Assembly (NCBI GenBank): GCA_014925825.1
Contig: JACGCK010000285.1
Location: 1-51,196, forward strand
Reading direction: 5' to 3'
Origin: Pholiota molesta
Taxonomy: Eukaryota; Basidiomycota; Agaricomycetes; Agaricales; Strophariaceae
Length of the DNA stretch: 51,196 nucleotides
In this document: one piece after another, positions 1 through 10,700 of the stretch
How the letters are laid out: the number at the start of each line of letters is the position of its first letter
How positions within the stretch are numbered: the first letter of the stretch is position 1
Translations under genes and position numbers: made by a program
Notes under the pieces: generated by a model
What the model was told of the DNA's origin: nothing
What the model saw: the letters and a program-made list of their open reading frames with translations, nothing else
Database searches by the model: none

Positions 1-1551
1 GCAGCTGAATAGTGTAACTTAGCACATGATATCGAGCGCTATAGTCCAATTGTGCTAGATTGGAAGCTTCTTTTATTGATTTACAATTCCTGACATCCTT
101 CATGGTGTACCAATTGGGATGCTTGAAGTCGAATTATCTGGCGGTATTCCATGTCAACGTTGTTCAACTATAAGTAATGCTTTTAGTTAACATAAATATT
201 CATTACGTATAGAAGAAAATACTTCACCCTTGGCATTTGGTATATATGACATTTGCCCCAGAATATCGATTGATGTTTTCGTGTTATGGATGAGCATCAG
301 GGCCCAAGATTATCCAACCTACCCATCAACACATAGATTAACAGCCGACAAAGCTTTTAAACACTGTTGGGTCCAACGCGGTTCGCTCGCAGTCTTCTCC
401 CTCACACTCCTGTACTTTCGCAGCGTAAACGCGGCACGAAAACACTGGTCACCATGAAATGTGCGGTAAAAGCGTGGTGACCGTGCTGGACCGTGCTACG
501 CACCGGCGTTTGTCCATGGTGTGCGCGGGCGAGTGCGAGTGATGCGCGAGATTGTGCATGGTATCTGCGGTAGGTCAGCGAACGTGCAAGTGCGAGCAGC
601 CAGAGAGGATAGCATGTGTGGGTCACGGGTAATCCGTGCGCATGAAAGGGAGCCCAGAACTGGATCTCCAAGTATGGAAAAGGTGACATGAAACAGCATG
701 GACGGGAAGTAGAAGAACAACACCAGCAGAGGGGATATGGAGCGCAAGTGCAAGAGGGAAAGATTCGGGATGCATGTCAGGTTCAACCGTGGGAGAATTC
801 ACCTTAGGTGTGCATGACCCAGGCATCCACCTGCACCCATTATTATCTTGCCATGATGGTTCACGCGCACGGTTCAGCGAAAAAATTCTTTCGATAATTA
901 TCTCCCGCAAATGTGCTCGTTTTAAGGGCTGGCTCCTTCCGCAAGCTAAAGGCTAACGCAGGGATGAAGGAAGCGGGATATGTACCACAGGGAAGACACC
1001 CGTGCAGGTGCGACCCAATTTTCTCCGCTTCCCCATCTCTGACAGCGGCATCTGCACATACTGCGAGCACGACTAGCTGCGACGTCGTACGAGTCGCAGC
1101 TCGTTCGTTTGTTTATCCTCCCACAGTCTGCCCGCATTATCATTGAGATTGATAGCGACCCCGCCACCCTCCTCCCTCGCCGCCCTTCCCTACATTGTCT
1201 ACCCACCCGCCATCAACATTTGGATTTGCGGGTGCCTTGGATAGTCGCGTCTTGCTTGCGAATCCCATCTCGCCTCTGTTTTTGGAGCAAGGAGGAGAAA
1301 TATTCCTAATAGATTCTGATCCGCGGTCGTTGTGTCTTGGTTGTATCAGCTGGAAGCCTAGAACAGGAGGCCATCGGGAGGATGCACGGCTCACAAGAGA
1401 GTCCTCGTCAATTCTAAAAGTATATGTCAAGAGTGATATTGAGCAGTCTCAGTCTACGTGGATACATCGAATAAAGAATGATCGATCGCGCAGTCCGGGC
1501 ATCTCACCGACATTCCTCACCGACATTCAAGTTAGCCGCGGTCGCCAGTCA
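1..1551. other. No supported gene
   Basis: I see no convincing gene here. Open frames exist on both strands, the longest being 201 codons on plus from 1195, but none has recognisable motifs, a coherent exon chain or fungal-looking composition. The stretch at 480-1130 is GC-richer than its surroundings and could be eroded coding sequence. No RNA gene or clear repeat was recognised. Confidence 0.5.
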
Positions 1552-1938
1552 TCATATAACATTCTTTGTCGCCGGGGTATATGCAACGGAAAATGTCCCC
1601 TGGTCATGCACGGGTACACAATCTATCCACGTCTTCGACACCACACTGTCAGTGTCATACACTCGCTGCCGCGGCCCAGAATTCAGATGCGGGAACGCCT
1701 GCCGCAGCATATCAAGAGCGTCCTTCCTGATCTTCTCCAGCCTCAATTCGTCCTCGACGATCCGGGAAAGCTTGATCTCAAACAGAATGGTGATCGTTGA
1801 AATCGCGGATGTGGAATAGTGCGCTAAGGCAGAGTCGATGGAAGCACAGTTTGCTTGGGTGACGATATCATTGATGAAGCTTGTGTCTTGAAGTCGATAT
1901 AAGGCGTAAAACCGGGTCACTTGCATCGAAGCATCCAA
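1552..1938 (-). CDS. Possible exon of an unknown protein
   Basis: A 128-codon open frame on the minus strand has balanced, helix-prone composition with leucine, isoleucine, glutamate and arginine spread evenly, which looks more protein-like than the overlapping plus-strand frame. I recognise no family. The end of the frame has no typical terminus, so an intron may lie there. It could be the 3' part of the uncertain minus-strand gene at 2692-3069 or an isolated spurious frame. Only its composition supports it. Confidence 0.22.
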   Translation of the reverse strand: MDASMQVTRFYALYRLQDTSFINDIVTQANCASIDSALAHYSTSAISTITILFEIKLSRIVEDELRLEKIRKDALDMLRQAFPHLNSGPRQRVYDTDSVVSKTWIDCVPVHDQGTFSVAYTPATKNVI

Positions 1939-2691
1939 CGATCGTTTTCTTTTTTGGAATTATCGTTCATTCCAAGTTCATTCCATAGAAGGCATGCTGA
2001 CTGCAATTAATTTCTGAGTTCTACGTACTATATCTTATGCGACCGAAGGTTCCTATTAACTTATGAACCCGTTCTCAACAACAAGTCGAACTTCAGCTCG
2101 ACATCCCAACCTTTTCCAATCCACGTCGTCTGCACATAGTTGTCGAAGAACCCGATCCCACGTCTTGCGTGAAGCGAAATCCAATCAAGGTATTGGTTTC
2201 TGCTTCGAACAATCGAAGGCATTCATCAACTTTGCGCGTAGAGCGGAACGTTGATAATGTCGCGACAAAACCCTGATACAATCCTGGGACCATCATGATT
2301 TCATCAGAATACATATGAAAGAGTCAATTCAATTTGGCCGGGCCCCGAAGTTCACCTGTTCAAAAACATTAATATTCAAAGTATTCGAAGCCCATTAATG
2401 TCTGAGCTCATGATACGCAGTTAACGGATATCGGCGACCACACACCGCACTTCAGAGAGACCTGGGTGCTTCGAGCAGCTCGACTCGCTGCGCCTGCAAA
2501 ACCGCCTACTTCTCAATGGGGTCGAGGATGTCAAAGGGTGGGCAGCCCATTGAATGTACACTGCGTATCTCAAGTGTCTTTGGAGGAGACGATCTCTACT
2601 TGCATCCAGGTGCAAGTCATTGCTTCCCGGGCCGGAGTCGCCAAGAATAGTCAACGTGAGGGAAAAGACCGTTGTTCACACGTGCACGGAC

Positions 2692-3069
2692 CTTGTTAAC
2701 GACTCTTCAATCTGCTCCTCATCAATAGGTTGAGCCAGAGCTTGTGGAGCGGCCAAAATCCCGAGAAAAAAAAGGGCTAGGATGGTAGTCGCGGTCAGTG
2801 GTGACCGTGATTGACGCGCGGGAGTATTGGGTGAGTCGCTTGCCAACGTACTGCTCCCTGATGGTCCATGGAATATCGCGCTGCCTTCGCTACATATGCA
2901 GTACGCCCCACAGCGGGTTCTCGCTCTTTACTCAGCATCAGCATCGTACAGGCATGTTTCGGCCCGTAAATCTACAACCGGCGAACGTGTTATCACCGTC
3001 CCATCTGTGTTGAGGAACGACATTGGGTAGATCTCGCCTTCGTGGTAGGCCCAGAGACGCCGCCATCGC
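2692..3069 (-). CDS. Candidate exons of a membrane-anchored unknown protein
   Basis: Two minus-strand segments, 3069-2932 and 2889-2692, join in phase across a 42-nt GT-AG intron. The joined product begins with a Trp/Tyr-rich stretch (WRRLWAYHEGEIYPM), continues through a Ser/Pro/Thr-rich linker, and reaches a strongly hydrophobic segment (TTILALFFLGILAAPQALA) that would be a transmembrane helix or signal anchor. A plausible donor follows at 2691. I could not place a first exon, although the divergent SDR starts only about 220 bp upstream, and downstream exons at 2093-2654 did not join cleanly. The gene may be decayed. Family unknown. Confidence 0.3.
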
Positions 3070-3241
3070 CTAGGCTTACATACATCCAAATTGTAAACGT
3101 GCAGTTGACAATGCTGAACATGACTAAATTCACTATCACGGCGAAATCTGAGGAGATATGTTCACATTGTCTACGAGATTCCACTGATAACAATTCTGCA
3201 TTGATGAGATGGTTCAATGTCATTGCCGTTTAACAGTGGGA

Positions 3242-3248
3242 TATAAAA
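3242..3248 (+). promoter_or_regulatory. TATA box of the SDR gene
   Basis: TATAAAA lies 45-51 bp upstream of the SDR start codon and is followed by a pyrimidine-rich stretch (3253-3292), a common layout for a fungal core promoter and transcription start. Assigned by position and sequence only. Confidence 0.5.
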
Positions 3249-3292
3249 GGTTCGTTCTTCATACCCCTCAATACCATTATCCTTCATCTATC

Positions 3293-4359
3293 ATGTCTGG
3301 TGCAATTTATTTCGTTGCAGGAGCTTCACGAGGCATCGGTACGTTGACTGCACTTCGCCATCTCCCATCCATTTAATTACCATTACAATTTACTGCACAG
3401 GCTTAGCCATCGTCAACTCTATCGCGTCCAAAGACAACTCTGCTATCATCTACGCCGGTGTTCGCGATCCCTCCGGAGGTGCCTCCCAGCTCAGGGAGTT
3501 ACTGCCCAAGTATCCCGGGCGCGTCGAGATCGTGAAGTACGTCGCCGGAGACAAGGAAGGCAACGATGCCATTGCAACAGAGATTAAGGCGAAGCACGGC
3601 CGGGTTGATACCGTAATTGCCAATGCAGGTGAGGTTCCAGTGTTATCTCTTTGTTCTGTGATACAGTCTACTTACATTCACTCTGTACTGTCTACTGTTA
3701 GGTATCGCGAATTATACGGGCAAGGTCCACGAAGCACCTGTGGACAAATTCCAGGAGCATTTCTCCGTACGCTCATTCTCTTCATAAAATCAAGGTCTAC
3801 GCCGGAAACTCACCCAATGTCAATAGGTAAATGTCCTCGGCCCCATCGTGCTCTTCCAATCCATCCGCGACTTGCTCAAAGCCAGTTCGCTACCACGGTT
3901 CATCCCCATCAGTTCCGGCGCGGGATGCTTGACTGTAATTCAGGCGGGTTCGATGGACGTCGCGCCCTATGGTGCGAGCAAGGCCGCGCTCAACTGGGTT
4001 ACGCGGAAGATCCACTTCGAGAACGAATGGCTCGGTACGTGTATTTACTTAGAATTCTCTGTCGCGAATGTCTCTCTGACGTAGCCATAGTCGCGTTCCC
4101 TCAATGTCCTGGTGCGGTGGAAACCGATTTGGGTATGTACCACGTCCATAACTTTGCTTATACCGCACTGATGACTCCCGATTACCATACAGCAAAGCCA
4201 ACTTTGGATGAGAATAGCAAGCACAGCGAGCGCCTGAGGAGGGTTATGCGCCAGCCAAGCGCCGCCGCGGATATCTTGGTGGACATCTTCTCCGCTTCTA
4301 CGCGCGAGAAAGATGGAGGGCAATTCCACAATGCAGAGGGCGGCATGCACCCATGGTAA
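3293..4359 (+). CDS. Short-chain dehydrogenase/reductase (SDR), six exons
   Basis: This is an NAD(P)-dependent oxidoreductase of the classical SDR fold, 251 aa. Exons are 3293-3338, 3401-3628, 3702-3766, 3827-4034, 4091-4132 and 4193-4359; all junctions are GT-AG and in phase. The N-terminus carries the glycine-rich cofactor motif GASRGIG, split by intron 1. NAG follows at the end of exon 2, then an active-site serine region (FIPISSGAG) and the catalytic Tyr-x-x-x-Lys as YGASK in exon 4. The length fits the family, and the sequence resembles fungal reductases of the norsolorinic acid ketoreductase/sniffer type. The substrate cannot be told from sequence. A second copy with the same exon structure but with frameshifts lies at 50721-51196. 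Probably cytosolic, since no signal peptide is visible. Confidence 0.9.
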
Positions 4360-4502
4360 TTCTTACCACCTGTTCTACATAAGATGTGTCGGTATTTGGT
4401 CGGTATTCTTAGATGGAAGCTTACCACAGTTTGTAATGGAGAATACGTAGATCTTTGATACTTGTGGACCCTCCAATGTTCAATTATTGATTTGAGTCAT
4501 TT

Positions 4503-4685
4503 AGGGTGTTTCACGGCAGCCAACTTTGCCCCGACTTCCAGCCCAACTTTTGAGCCCGACTTTTACCCCGTGGGAACGCATAAGTTGGCCCAACTTTGTA
4601 AATCGTGCTCGGGAGCACGATTTCTAGCCCGACCTATTTAGGTCCCGACTTCGCCTGTCCGACTTTCCACTTGACTTGTCCGTAG
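4503..4685 (+). repeat. MITE-like repeat A, outside the foldback arm
   Basis: This 183-bp non-coding segment begins AGGGTGTTTCACGG and ends CTTGTCCGTAG. It recurs almost base for base in reverse complement at 5546-5724, the loop of the adjacent foldback element. It abuts the left arm, which starts with the same AGGGTGTTTCACGG terminus. It lies about 145 bp after the SDR stop codon. No coding capacity is seen. Confidence 0.8.
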
Positions 4686-4686
4686 T

Positions 4687-6572
4687 AGGGTGTTTCACGG
4701 TAGCCAACTTTGGCCTGACTTTTGCCCGACTTTTCTCTCCGATTTAAAAGTTAAGTGGGGCATAAGTTGGACACTTTATTGCAACTTTACTGTGAAACAC
4801 CCGGGGAGGTTCCCCAACTTCTCAAAGTAAAAGTTGGAACTTATTTCACGTAGGTATAAATATGATGCCCTGAGATTTGGAATTGTTTTCCTTCCCCAGT
4901 CCTTCCCTTGTTGTCCCCATCGTCCCTACTCCTACGGTCCACCTGCTGCCATATTCAAACTCCGGAACTGGGACTGCCGCACTCAACGATAAGATGACCT
5001 CCGAGCAGGAGAAGGAAGGGATGGGACGCAAGAGAGAGAGATGGCATAAGCGCGCAGAGGAATCACAGAACGACGCAGACAGACACGTAATATGAATATG
5101 AGCAAAATGTGTATTATTAGCCCGTGTATAAAAGTGTTCCTACCACAGACCAACGCAGCGTACCACATACGGGCTCAGATAGAAAACATATGGGCTCAGA
5201 TAATAAACATACGGCCGTAGCACTACACATGAAAAAACCATAATTCGCATAAGGTCGCAAAAATCCTCATATGGTCCTCATCTTAGCGCATTTTTCCTCC
5301 AGCCGATGTTAGATTGATGAGGTGCAGAGGGGTAGCATGGAGTCAGACTATTCAGTAAAATTTCTACATGTGCTACTTGACCAAAATTTTTATTTGGGTT
5401 TAAAAAACCCGAGAGCAAAGGAATAAACAATTGTACTGTAATGTACTACCATGACAGTCAGACATAATGCATAATGTTCCAACTGAGTGTAAGTTGCAAG
5501 TTCAATACAAAAACCTCACTAAGAAACTCAAAGTTACAGACACTACGGACAAGGCAAGTGGAAAGTCGGACAGGCGAAGTCGGGACCTAAATAGGTCGGG
5601 CTGGAAATCGTGCTCCCGAGCACGATTTACAAAGTTGGGCCAACTTATGCGTTCCCACGGGGTAAAAGTTGGGCTCAAAAGTTGGGCTGGAAGTCGGGGC
5701 AAAGTTGGCTACCGTGAAACACCCTAGTGTCTGTAATTTCAAGTTTCTAAGTGAGGTTCCTGTATCAGTCAACTAGAACTTGCAACTTACACTCAGTTGG
5801 AAGTTGGAACACTGTGCCCGCATATTATTTCTGACTGTCATAGTAGTATGTTACAGTACACAGTAATTTATTCCATTGCTCTCGGGTTTTTTAAACCCAA
5901 ATAAAAAATTTGGTCTAGACATGCGGAAATTTTACTGAATAGTCTGACTCCATGCTACCCCTCTACGCCTCATCAATCTAACATCGCGAATTATGAGAAA
6001 CGCAGCTAGCCGTGACATCCAGCATTTTTTTTGCCGTTTTTTCATGTGTAGTGCTGCGGCCGTATGTTTATTATCTGAGCCCATATGTTTTCTATTTGAG
6101 CCCGTATGTGGTACACTGCATTGGTCTGTTGTAGAAACACTTTTATACGGGCTGATAGTCAACTAATAATACACATTTTGCTCATATTCCTATGCGTCTG
6201 TCTGCGTCGTTCTGTGATTCCTCTGCGCGCTTATGCCATCTCTCTCTCTTGCATCCCATTCCTTCCTTCTTGTCAACTTCTCTTATCGTTGAGTGCAGCG
6301 GTCCCAGTTCCGGAGTTTAAATAGGGAAGCAGGTGGACCGTACGAGTAGGGACGATGGGGGAAGGAAAACAAATCCAAATCTCAGGGCATCATATTTATA
6401 CCTACGTGAATTAAGTTCCAACTTCTAGTTTGAGAAGTTGGGGAACCACCCCGGGTGTTTCACAGTAAAGTTGCGATAAAGTGTCCAACTTATGCCCCAA
6501 CTAACTTTTACATAAATCGGAGAGAAAAGTCGGGCAAAAGTCGGGCCAAAGTTGGCTACCGTGAAACACCCT
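4687..6572. mobile_element. Foldback (long inverted repeat) element, non-autonomous
   Basis: The left arm (4687-5545) is matched in reverse complement by the right arm (5725-6572) over almost its full length, with scattered substitutions and small indels. A 179-bp loop (5546-5724) separates them. Both outer ends read AGGGTGTTTCACGGTAGCCAAC. Within each arm the outermost ~115 bp (4687-4801 and 6455-6572) is itself bounded by inverted GGGTGTTTCAC termini, so a smaller MITE is nested inside. No transposase or other protein is recognisable, so any movement would need an enzyme supplied in trans. I saw no clear target duplication. Such a structure could also form by inverted duplication of a MITE-rich segment. 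Confidence 0.8.
5546..5724 (-). repeat. Inverted copy of repeat A forming the foldback loop
   Basis: The loop between the two arms is the reverse complement of 4503-4685, differing by only a few bases, and ends CCGTGAAACACCCT. The whole locus therefore reads A, B, A-inverted, B-inverted. Confidence 0.8.
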
Positions 6573-7032
6573 CAGTTGCTTCATCCGACTTATGAGCTTT
6601 CTAGTTGCGCAATACGTCTTCCTTCCACAATGCGAGGCGCCCTTGAATATAATATCACACGAGGACTTCTCGTTGACCCCGTTCAGCCGCTTAAGCCCGG
6701 ATTGGCATGTTCAGTGAAAAAAAAAAAATTTCCCTCGCACTGTTTAACGTCGATTACTGCTCTCATGCAGGAGCGCCTGTCCTCCGTGCGACATGTTCCT
6801 TGCATGTTCCCATCCTGCCATTCACTAGCAATCGGTAATCGCCGATTTAGCCTTGTGAACTGGCTTTACATGTGCTAGACTCGGAGCCGCAGATAATACA
6901 CACGCCTTAGACACACGCTTTAGTTTATACTTCCCGTATCAGGAGTCAGGCTATCTCAGATCAGGCCATCGCAGAAGCATCCGCCCCATTAACGAACATA
7001 TCATCCTAACCACACTTATCGCACACTGGACT
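6573..7032. other. Intergenic, upstream of the split F-box gene
   Basis: No gene is supported. An A-tract lies near 6718-6728 and the 3' part is pyrimidine-rich, consistent with a promoter and 5' leader for the F-box-like gene starting at 7033. Confidence 0.4.
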
Positions 7033-7399
7033 ATGGCTCTCTCTTATGTTTGTAACAATAATCGGCATCCGAGACTCCCACCAGAACTTTTCCGCCCAAT
7101 ATTCAAACATCTCGATGGACATCGACCCACGTTCTTCGCTCTATCTCTGTGCAACAGGTATCTTCGCGAAGATGCTGAACGCGAGTTGTACACCAGTATC
7201 GACGCGTCCTTGGCTACAGATCCATCACTGCATATTGCGTTCCTCACTACGGTATCCCAAAACCACCGTCTTGCATCCTACGTGCGAGTGTATCACATTA
7301 ACAGTATCATCCACTACCGGAAAGGGCCTTTGTGGAACCTGTTATATCGGGCGCTCAGATGTATGACCGGGCTGAAAGTGCTTCATCTCCGGGTGTCCG

Positions 7400-7404
7400 G
7401 TGGG
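7400..7404 (+). repeat. Target site duplication, left copy (GTGGG)
   Basis: GTGGG directly precedes the 5' LTR and is repeated directly after the 3' LTR at 12674-12678. A 5-bp duplication is the usual length for Ty1/copia integrases. Confidence 0.9.
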
Positions 7405-7669
7405 TGTTGGGATTTATTTTATCTTCTTTCTTATTTCACGGACACTCTAGCGTAGCGTTACATAGTTGTTACTGTACGTCACACGTGCACTGATGTGCGC
7501 GATTGTCACTCCGGGCATCCTCAGTTCGTTCTATCACAACGCACTGAGGTATGCCCCGTATTTACTTCGATATTCATTGCCTTATACTTACAGAATACCG
7601 TAGCTACTTTCTACAGGTACCTATCAATATAAGTTCGTTCTATCACAACGCACTGAGCTACTTTCTACA
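7405..7669 (+). repeat. 5' LTR of the copia element
   Basis: 265 bp, TGTTGGGATT to CTTTCTACA. It contains two copies of an internal direct repeat of about 26 bp (GTTCGTTCTATCACAACGCA core, at about 7528 and 7633), and two copies of CTACTTTCTACA, the second forming the LTR end. The element's promoter and polyadenylation signals should lie here; I cannot place them exactly. Confidence 0.93.
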
Positions 7670-7681
7670 GGTTATGGGCCC
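7670..7681 (+). other. Primer binding site matching the initiator tRNA anticodon arm
   Basis: GGTTATGGGCCC begins immediately after the 5' LTR. Its reverse complement, GGGCCCATAACC, matches the anticodon stem-loop of eukaryotic initiator methionine tRNA (CAT anticodon) rather than the 3' acceptor end of a tRNA. This is the arrangement known for Drosophila copia, which is primed by a 5' half of initiator tRNA. Confidence 0.7.
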
Positions 7682-7775
7682 CGGTTTATTCCTTTAACAC
7701 CCGAAAATTTACCTGCGAAGATCTCAAGTGACCTCGAACCCGAATCATCTCATATAACCCCTTCCCTATCCATCC

Positions 7776-10700
7776 ATGTCCACCTCAAAGCTTGGAGACG
7801 ACCTTCTCCGAGTTCCGAAGCTCGATGTTGCTGGAGCAAACTGGGTGATCTACAAAGATCGACTCAGTTGGTCTGTTGATGCTCGCGGCCTGCTGGGCCA
7901 CATCGACGGCACAGAGACCATGCCTGCAGATCCCATCAGCGAGAGCCTGCGCCAGGCCGGCGCGCTGACAGCCGAGCAAACGACGAAGGATGCAGAGTGG
8001 AAGAAGGAGTTGAAGGCCTGGAAATTGGGCGAAGCCATCGTTAAGCAACAGATCGCGTCGACAATTCCGGACTCACTTTTCATGAAGATTCGCAATCAGG
8101 GCACTGCCCACGAAATCTGGAAGGCGCTTGCGGGCGATTTCCAAAACAAGTCTCGGATGGTCTCAGTTGATCTACGCAAACGGCTTCAGCAAGAGCGATG
8201 CACCGAGAAAGGAGACGTGCGAGCTCACTTCGCGAAGCTACGCACTATGCGTGAAGACCTTGCTTCTATGGGTCACGCACCAGATGAGGACGACATGTAC
8301 GCCATCGTCCTCGGTTCCCTACCCCAATCCTATGACTCCTACATCTCCGCGATTTCCGCCACGTCTAGCGTGCTTGGAAAGACCCTATCCTCCGACGAGT
8401 TGATGCAGACGGTAACCGAAGAGTACGATCGTCGCATCTTGAACACGAAAGCGCCCAAGAAAGAGGAGAACGCCGCCTTTTATGGCAATGACGCGGCCTC
8501 GGGCAGTGGAAAGGGGAAGAAATCGGGTAGGAGCCGCGTGGAGTGCTTTAACTGCCACAAACGCGGACACACCAAGGCTGAATGCTGGGCTGAGGGTGGA
8601 GGAAAGGTGGGTCAAGGTCCTGGTCAGAAGGCGAAGGAGAAAGAGAAGGATGGCGGCAAGGACAAGTCGAAGGATGCGGCCGCGAGCGCAAAGGCGAAGG
8701 AAAAGGACATTGACGCAACGTGGATGGCGGCGATGAGCGATGTCGAGGATGACTTTGTGAGTGGGTTCCTGCAAGAAACCATTAGCGAGTCGGTCTTCTT
8801 TGAGACTGGGAATCTCTCACTCCTAGACGACATCCCTGCTCCACCACAGCCTAACCAAGTCAGCATCAAGTTCCAAACTCAACACCAGCCTGCGCGAAAC
8901 CTTCCTGAGGACGATTCGGATGACGAAGACTCCAACCTCGACGAAAACGAGGAGTACAGCGGCACGGACAGCGACGACGAGGACGACGGATTCATTCTGA
9001 GTTCAATCACGTCAGATGTAGCGCCCAACCATGAACAGGTTGAGGAATGCTTACCGGCCACACCCGAAAATGACGATGCAGCATACACCACCACATTCAA
9101 GGCCACGGAAATCCAGAAGGGCGGGCTGGGTGGCGATAACCTCATCGACATCGATCTCTATGACTCGGGCGCTTCGCGCCACATGTCTGGATACCGTCAT
9201 CGATTTACGAACTTTATCGAGATCGATCCGAAGCCAATCACTGCCGCCGATAAGCGCTCTTTTCAAGCTACTGGAATGGGCGACGTCCTTATCGAGATCC
9301 CAAATGGAGAGACCATATCGAAGGTCCTCCTGCGCGATGTCCTTTATGCTCCCAGCATGGGAGTTACCCTCGTCTCCATCAGCCGCATCACAAGTGCTGG
9401 ATCGGCTGTCGTGTTCTCTGGAATCAGCTGCCGAATCTTCGATGCGTCGAAGAACATGGTCGGGCGCGTTGAAGTGAATCACGGATTGTATCGCGTGTAT
9501 ACAGCGAGGGCAGAGGCGGAAGGATATGCAGGGCGAGTGAAGGAGCTGTTGACGATTGATGAGTTGCATCGTCGTCTGGGACATGTCTCCCATGAGATGG
9601 TGCGCCATCTGATACGCGAGGGGATGATCACAGGTGTGGAGTTGGATGAGAGCAGCAAGCCGACGTTTTGCACGTCGTGTGAGTGGGGAAAAGGTCATAG
9701 GCGGGCGATACAGAAGATTCGAGAGGGCGAACGAGCAAAGGCAGCTGGCGAGGAGGTCCATTCGGACTTATGGGGGCCAGCGTCTGTGGAAACAATCAAC
9801 CGGAAGCGATACTTTGCAAGCTTCACGGACGATCACACTCGTTTCAGCGTCGTCGACTTCTTACGGAACAAAAGCGAGACGCTTACCTCCTACCGCGATT
9901 ACGAGGCCTGGTTGAAGACCCAGCATGGCTGCACCATCAAGATCTTTCACACTGATCGAGGCGGCGAATTTATCAGCACGGAATTCGATAAGCATCTGAA
10001 GAAGAATGGCACTATTCGCCGGCTTACCGTGCATGATACCCCCGAATACAATGGCACCGCCGAACGCCTAAATCGAACTCTCATCGAGAAGGTCCGCGCC
10101 ATGCTGCACGCAAGTGCATTGCCGAAATTCCTGTGGGGCGAGGCCCTGCAGCACGCCGTCTGGCTCAAGAACCGCACGTGGACTCGAAGCCTGAAGGGGA
10201 TGACACCGTACGAGGCGCTGACAGGGAAGAAGCCAAACCTCGAGGGATTACATCCCTGGGGATGCCGGGTGTGGGTCCACGATACGAGCGGAGGCAAGCT
10301 CGACGCTCGTGCAAAGATGGGCCGCTGGGTTGGGTATGATGACGAAAGTCTAGCCCACAGGATATATTGGGCCGAGAAGCGCTCGGTCACTGTTGAACGC
10401 AGCATCAGGTTTATTCCAGAGGAGGCGGAAATTGTTTTGAATGACGTACCGCTCGAGGGGGAGAAAGACACTGACAAACTCGAGGAGCTCGATGCGGAGC
10501 CCGAGGTCGAGCGCCCCGTCACGCCGGAACCTGCTGCAGATGAAGAACCCGAACCCGCGCCTATGCCCGAAGAAGCAAAGGAGCCGGAGGTCGAGGTTGA
10601 GGTCGAGGAAGAGGCCATGGGACGAGGACGACGCATTCGCAGAGAGTCTGCGTACGTCCGGCAGATCCGAGAAGGACTTGGCAGCGCCAGCGGCACACCA

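Noticed and set aside
1195..1800. 201-aa plus-strand frame
   Set aside because: No motifs, irregular composition, and it overlaps a more protein-like minus-strand frame.
4687..6572. Transposase within the foldback element
   Set aside because: Only frames of 60-86 codons exist, mirrored between the arms and without catalytic motifs.
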